This document shows positions 58,801-60,000 of a stretch of 60,000 bases of DNA, piece after piece. The first letter of the stretch is position 1. Each line of letters starts with the position of its first letter. A program made the translations under genes and the position numbers. The stretch covers positions 622,001 to 682,000 of the forward strand of contig JAQGDQ010000023.1 of assembly GCA_030141605.1 (NCBI GenBank), read 5' to 3'. Below the pieces are notes generated by a model that made no database searches, had not been told where the DNA came from, and saw only the letters and a list, made by a program, of their open reading frames with translations. The stretch comes from Tubiluchus corallicola (taxonomy: Eukaryota > Priapulida > Priapulimorpha > Priapulimorphida > Tubiluchidae).

Positions 58801-59804
58801 TCTGTCAAGCCAGTGTTTTTATGGGAAACCTTGGTTTTAGAGAATTTTTGGAGATTTACAATAGACTTTAGAGCGTTTTTTGCTGTATCCAAATAAGAAA
58901 CTGTGGCTTGTATGAAATTGTTTGAGCTTTTACTTTAAGTATGGTTACCCTGAAAAAGGATTTTAAAATCCGAAATTACTGTTTATGTTCTAACTGTGTG
59001 TTTTTGCGGTATACAGGCGTGCGCCTTTTGTGGGACTTTCTTTATCAATTGCTTGAGAATCCGCAAGCTTACAAGCATATCATCAGATGGAAGGATCGAT
59101 CCAACGCCGTGTTTCACATTGCTGAACCAGAAGAACTTGCTCGAATGTGGGGAGTGCAGAAGAATCATTCCCAGATGACATTTGACAAACTGTCCAGAGC
59201 TCTCCGATACTATTATAGAGTGAACATATTGAAGAAAATCAACGGAGAAAGGCAGTGTTACAGGTAACAGTCAGACAGATTGTTGCAGTAGTACTGTTTA
59301 TTTCGGAAAACATGGCAGAGTTATGCAAAAAAGTCTATAAAAGATTTATTTTCATTGTTGGGCCTGAAGAAATTGACAATCAATTACAAATTTATATTTA
59401 CACAACTTTTCTCGATAATTGAAAACAAACAATTAACCAAAACATTGATTATATGCTCCGGTATGATTATTAAGCCGCTGTCGTAACTTGTGTAAGTATA
59501 GTTAATTAAGAATGCGCTACCTACCAAAGTTTAAGAACCATTTCTGGTTACTTTACATCTATATATTTCCTACCCTTTTTAGAGTTTGACGTAGTCATAA
59601 TAAAAAACAGGCTGACAATGCACATTGATCGAAAGTAAGACAATTTTTTCGGCAAAACTGTTTTGTTCAAAAACTAACTTAGGCTGCACATAGCAAATGG
59701 CAGAATATTAATGCATTATGTTGTTTTCTAGATTTCTTCATTCACCAGTGAAGTTAAGAAACCGCAAGCAAAGAGAGCTGTTAGAAGTTAGTACCCAAGA
59801 GTAG
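46662..59804 (+). CDS. ETV6: ETS transcription factor, TEL/Yan (ETV6/7) family
   Basis: Gene model: 46662-46815, 47982-48095, 48616-48717, 52569-52655, 54940-55035, 58064-58132, 59017-59263 and 59732-59804; 942 bases, 313 codons, phases compatible throughout. A PNT/SAM domain spans about 56-123 (WSKEDVAVWLNYCASEYSL ... FRNRFPVNGDILYNAL). A C-terminal ETS domain spans about 209-294 (RLLWDFLYQLLENP ... SRALRYYYRVNILKK). N-terminal PNT plus C-terminal ETS is the order of TEL/Yan repressors. YYYRVNILKKINGERQCYRFL is closer to fly Yan than to ETV6. Family members self-associate through PNT, repress ETS targets and are shut off by MAP kinase. PISP and PVSP (Ser158, Ser162) just after the PNT region fit ERK sites. 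The first exon and start are the least certain. Confidence 0.9.
47982..48095 (+). CDS. ETV6: ETS gene exon 2 (PNT first half)
   Basis: Codons 52-89. VFQLHPMEWSKEDVAVWLNY begins the PNT domain. The acceptor GTCCTCAG|TG is preferred over the next AG (after TTTC, 7 bases on), which would shift the frame. Donor G|GTGAGT. Confidence 0.9.
48436..48571. repeat. 52-base-arm inverted repeat beside PNT exon
   Basis: 48436 to about 48488 (AAGAAAGTGCTTATTAGTC ...) and about 48520-48571 are inverted copies with only a few mismatches around a roughly 31-base spacer. It lies in ETS intron 2, its right arm ending 44 bases before exon 3. Confidence 0.85.
48616..48717 (+). CDS. ETV6: ETS gene exon 3 (PNT second half)
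   Basis: Codons 90-123: GKAFCLLDKVDFRNRF and GDILYNALQCLLRSY, the second half of the PNT fold. Acceptor CACGCAG, donor G|GTGAGT. Confidence 0.93.
48960..49225 (+). mobile_element. Possible LINE-like 3' end with TTATC tail
   Basis: AATAAAGTACATCTTATCTTATC at about 49196-49218 is the sense-strand form of the tail seen on the minus strand at 9712-9760 and 38700-38740. The sequence before it has no coding match. Assigned by the tail only. Confidence 0.4.
49619..49911. mobile_element. AT-rich MITE with TAATAAAT sub-repeats
   Basis: The ends CCAATGTGGAATTTAATGCTT and the reverse complement of the right end, CCAAAGTGGAATTTAATGCTT, differ at one base. The interior is built of repeated ATTAATAAATCAATT-like words in both orientations. 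No coding capacity. Target duplication is unclear. Confidence 0.7.
49935..50060 (-). repeat. Possible retroposon 3' end
   Basis: TTTATTTATTGGCATATAC and the following A-rich sequence look like the complement of an AATAAATA-tailed retroposon end. No coding match, so only a weak call. Confidence 0.25.
50755..52440 (-). mobile_element. CR1/L2-like LINE, decayed, in ETS intron 3
   Basis: Read from right to left on the minus strand: an APE-type endonuclease scrap with SGDFNADFSRDYGLWL (about 52342-52290), then RT palm sequence with HRSIAISAVISKFIEHVIS and FVCFAGASKAFDRVN (51961-51650). An intact HLFYADDLCLIAPST active-site block follows at about 51580-51540, then EIKYLGHIIND (about 51370) and CSTFYCSNLWITF (about 51210). 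These are the standard blocks of a CR1/L2/jockey-type non-LTR element in the right order. Frames change several times and stops occur, so it is inactive. It lies antisense to the ETS gene, with 3' tail near 50760. Confidence 0.8.
52569..52655 (+). CDS. ETV6: ETS gene exon 4 (linker)
   Basis: Codons 124-152: GYNTHLTSSALSSSYSMLPM to QPLMEK, a Ser/Thr-rich linker. Supported by acceptor TTCGCAG, donor G|GTATTG and the phase 1 borders shared with its neighbours; no domain homology. Confidence 0.72.
52995..53330. mobile_element. hAT-like non-autonomous element 1 in ETS intron 4
   Basis: The left end CAGGGCTGTATTTACCAAC and the reverse complement of the right end, AAGAGCCGGATTAACCAAC, match hAT-type termini (CAGRGCYG...). 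The interior is rich in GGGCC words, unlike the A+T-rich surroundings. No clear 8-base target duplication. Confidence 0.55.
53584..54023. mobile_element. hAT-like non-autonomous element 2 in ETS intron 4
   Basis: 440 bases ending in CAGGGGCGTATTTAC and, inverted, CAGGGGCGTACTGAG, a typical hAT terminal repeat. No transposase. Flanking bases (ACACAAGT / GTCATAGT) are only partly alike, so the target duplication is eroded. Confidence 0.6.
54330..54430. repeat. (ATTC)n/(ACTC)n tetranucleotide tract
   Basis: Imperfect ATTC, ACTC and ATTT tetramers in ETS intron 4. Confidence 0.75.
54940..55035 (+). CDS. ETV6: ETS gene exon 5 (linker with SP sites)
   Basis: Codons 153-184: DVLPISPPVSPVSGPSGEK then LKQSLPNPEAYMS. 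Two P-x-S-P motifs. Acceptor TTCTGTAG, donor A|GTGAGT. Confidence 0.82.
55237..55875. repeat. 640-base (ATATT)n array with inverted core
   Basis: (TTATA)n from about 55237 to 55412, then about 65 bases of the complementary-orientation unit (TAATA)n to about 55478, then (ATATT)n again to about 55842 with one phase slip near 55674, and four ATTAC variants at 55842-55865. In ETS intron 5, 202 bases after exon 5. Confidence 0.95.
58064..58132 (+). CDS. ETV6: ETS gene exon 6 (linker)
   Basis: Codons 185-207: NDGCSRSYSSEEDNEPPLSI then NNS, an acidic, serine-rich linker. Acceptor AATTGCAG, donor A|GTGAGC. Confidence 0.78.
59017..59263 (+). CDS. ETV6: ETS gene exon 7 (ETS DNA-binding domain)
   Basis: Codons 208-289: helix 1 RLLWDFLYQLLENP, the wing region AVFHIAEPEELARMWG and the recognition helix MTFDKLSRALRYYYR with its conserved arginine pair. 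Acceptor GGTATACAG, donor AG|GTAACA. Confidence 0.96.
59732..59804 (+). CDS. ETV6: ETS gene exon 8 (last exon)
   Basis: Codons 290-313 and TAG: RFLHSPVKLRNRKQRELLEV then STQE. Begins with the last ETS strand (CYRFL). Acceptor TTTTCTAG. No AATAAA is seen before the window ends, so the 3' untranslated part continues outside it. Confidence 0.92.
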
Positions 59805-60000
59805 GCCAAGAGTTTGATCATGCACGCTATGTAAAGCAGGCTTAATTATACACGAAGAACAACATGTTAACAATATGCAGATACAGTGAATGGGAAAGCA
59901 GTCTTATTGTTTGTCTTTTTAATGCATTTTGCATTTTGAACTTTTTAAACTTTTTTGAACTTTTTGTAAGCGGAGAACTTGATCTGTATTATAGTTATTA

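Overview
This is a piece of an A+T-rich animal (metazoan) genome. The protein-coding information is split into short exons with GT..AG borders, introns run from about 0.3 to 8 kb, and the space between exons is full of decayed non-LTR retrotransposons, small inverted-repeat elements and microsatellites. The four genes (a START-domain lipid carrier, a tetraspanin, a zona pellucida-domain membrane protein and a TEL/Yan ETS factor) fit a bilaterian. The ETS domain looks more like fly Yan than vertebrate ETV6, so I favour an invertebrate, but I cannot name the species. Nothing bacterial or viral is seen.

Layout. (1) 425-3538, minus strand: complete six-exon phosphatidylcholine transfer protein gene (PCTP/STARD2-like, 221 codons). 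(2) 3539-8724: intergenic, with a LINE remnant and several inverted-repeat or degenerate tandem repeats. (3) 8725-13999, minus strand: nine-exon tetraspanin gene (277 codons) with a minisatellite that includes one of its splice acceptors. (4) 14000-27116: 13 kb with no recognisable gene, holding LINE ends, foldback elements with telomere-like tracts, a short hAT-like element and microsatellites. (5) About 27117-43251, plus strand: TATA promoter, probable non-coding first exon, then nine coding exons of a type I membrane ZP-domain protein (428 codons) with a furin site. (6) 46662-59804, plus strand: eight-exon TEL/Yan (ETV6/7) family ETS gene with PNT and ETS domains (313 codons); its introns hold a LINE, two hAT-like elements, a palindromic hairpin and a 640-bp ATATT array.

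The four genes are not functionally linked as far as the sequence shows; they lie on both strands with separate control. All four exon chains were joined by hand from splice signals, reading phase and family homology, and each gives an uninterrupted frame from ATG to stop. The most unusual non-coding signals are four separate inverted-repeat elements that each carry a short (CCCTAA)n/(TTAGGG)n tract, and the minisatellite grown around a tetraspanin splice acceptor. I did not find a convincing new multi-gene system.
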